DNA from: JBDREA01 sp043820265
Lineage (GTDB): Archaea > Altiarchaeota > Altiarchaeia > IMC4 > JBDREA01
Length of the DNA stretch: 6,238 nucleotides
Assembly: GCA_043820265.1 (NCBI GenBank)
Contig: JBDREA010000133.1
Span: 1 to 6,238 of the forward strand
Direction: 5' to 3'
The translations under genes were made by a program, and so were the position numbers. The notes beneath the pieces are model-generated. The model was not told the DNA's origin. It ran no database searches and saw only the letters and a list, made by a program, of their open reading frames with translations. Positions within the stretch are counted from its first letter, which is position 1; each line of letters begins with the position of its first letter. Of the stretch, positions 5,879 through 6,238 are shown piece by piece.

Positions 5879-5953
5879 ACCAGACTAGTTCTATTTCATA
5901 CTCAAATGAGAAGCCGAAGCCCTAATTTGATGGGGATGTGTGCTGGTTTATAG
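5852..5953 (+). pseudogene. Possible remnant of a TnpB-like (IS200/IS605) 3' end
   Basis: In the frame ending at TAG 5951 the translation includes RGECTRLV and, further on, QMRSRSPNLMG. This loosely resembles the tails of archaeal TnpB proteins, which often have a GE-x-x-RL/RP segment and then a short ...SP-x-L-type ending. The DNA AAGCCC...GGGG at 5918-5935 also recalls the short C/G hairpin at the right end of such elements. No catalytic region is present. The frame continues upstream only through the oligopurine repeats and the tRNA, so it is not an intact gene. The resemblance is weak and from memory only; the stretch may simply be non-coding. Confidence 0.2.
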
Positions 5954-5995
5954 GTAAGAAACAGGCGGAAAAAGCTAAAGCGAAACTCGATTATC

Positions 5996-6238
5996 CTATT
6001 TCTGGGATTTTTCTTTGTTAAATATGCTCCTTATTGGTTCTTCTATTGTACAATAGATGAAAATAAGTGAAAAAATCCCGTAGAAAAGATACATTAACAT
6101 TAATATGAGATGGTAGAGGAATGGTTTGGTTAAACCTGGAGTAAAATCAGAATGCCATGTTCCAAGTAGGGTTATGCCACTAATAATCTCGATGTAATAG
6201 ATTGAAAAAATCACTATCAATATTAATAAGAGCCACGG
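5996..6238 (-). CDS. Hypothetical membrane protein, C-terminal part (5'-truncated by window edge)
   Basis: The minus-strand frame is open from the right edge (first codon CCG, 6238-6236) to TAG at 5998-5996, 80 residues, with its start outside the window. An in-frame TTG at 6220 is not needed as a start, because the hydrophobic run begins upstream of it. Two membrane-spanning segments are likely: about residues 1-26 (PWLLLILIVIFSIYYIEIIS and onward) and about 44-65 (HLILMLMYLFYGIFSLIFIY). A polar stretch HSDFTPGLTKP lies between them. The tail EEPIRSIFNKEKSQK is charged and net positive, so it is probably cytoplasmic. I do not recognise the family. Codons end in T far more often than in the translation genes to the left. 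The gene converges on tRNA-Glu, with terminator-like hairpins between them. Confidence 0.6.
   Translation of the reverse strand, partial: PWLLLILIVIFSIYYIEIISGITLLGTWHSDFTPGLTKPFLYHLILMLMYLFYGIFSLIFIYCTIEEPIRSIFNKEKSQK

Noticed and set aside
5765..5953. 62-codon + strand frame starting inside the tRNA
   Set aside because: It begins within a well-folded tRNA and runs through low-complexity repeats. Only its last part is retained, as a doubtful remnant.
5938..6021. 27-codon frame from GTG 5938
   Set aside because: It is too short, overlaps the end of the minus-strand gene and has no ribosome binding site or recognised motif.

Overview
This window is archaeal chromosome carrying core translation genes. 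Every protein in the main block is the archaeal type: ribosomal proteins S4e, L5, S14 (zinc-ribbon form), S7 and S10, plus elongation factors EF-2 and EF-1alpha. The tRNA has no encoded CCA end, and the likely promoters are AT-rich box A elements rather than -35/-10 pairs. I cannot fix the lineage from the sequence alone. A small-genome (DPANN-like) archaeon is possible but unproven.

Layout, all on the + strand up to about 5.8 kb: the 3' part of rps4e (1-427), rpl5 (429-953), rps14 (937-1107), rps7 (1110-1718), the EF-2 gene (1739-3931), a 105-base spacer with a candidate promoter, a leader and a strong ribosome binding site, the EF-1alpha gene (4037-5320), a 46-base spacer with a hairpin and T-run, rps10 (5367-5675), then a promoter and tRNA-Glu(TTC) (5720-5794). 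The first five genes are packed stop-to-start or overlapping and look like one transcript. The S4e-L5-S14 order belongs to the archaeal spc-type ribosomal cluster and S7-EF2-EF1A-S10 to the str-type cluster. Here they join directly at S14/S7, without S8, L6 and the rest of spc, and without S12.

After the tRNA the character changes. Positions 5795-5995 hold no convincing intact gene but are full of structure: a perfect 14-bp oligopyrimidine/oligopurine inverted repeat, a homopurine mirror repeat sharing one of its arms, and a 9-bp hairpin followed (on the minus strand) by a T-rich tract. There may also be a worn fragment of a TnpB-type transposase tail. Then a minus-strand gene enters from the right edge (5996-6238), encoding the C-terminal end of a small hydrophobic membrane protein. 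It converges on the tRNA, so the structured region probably holds the facing terminators of both units.

The + strand genes supply ribosomal small- and large-subunit proteins, the aminoacyl-tRNA delivery factor, the translocase and one tRNA: a coherent set under high-expression control. The observation I would look at first is the three-arm 14-nt module at 5799-5853, in which each strand could in principle fold into an intramolecular triple helix. Its simpler reading is two back-to-back terminators.
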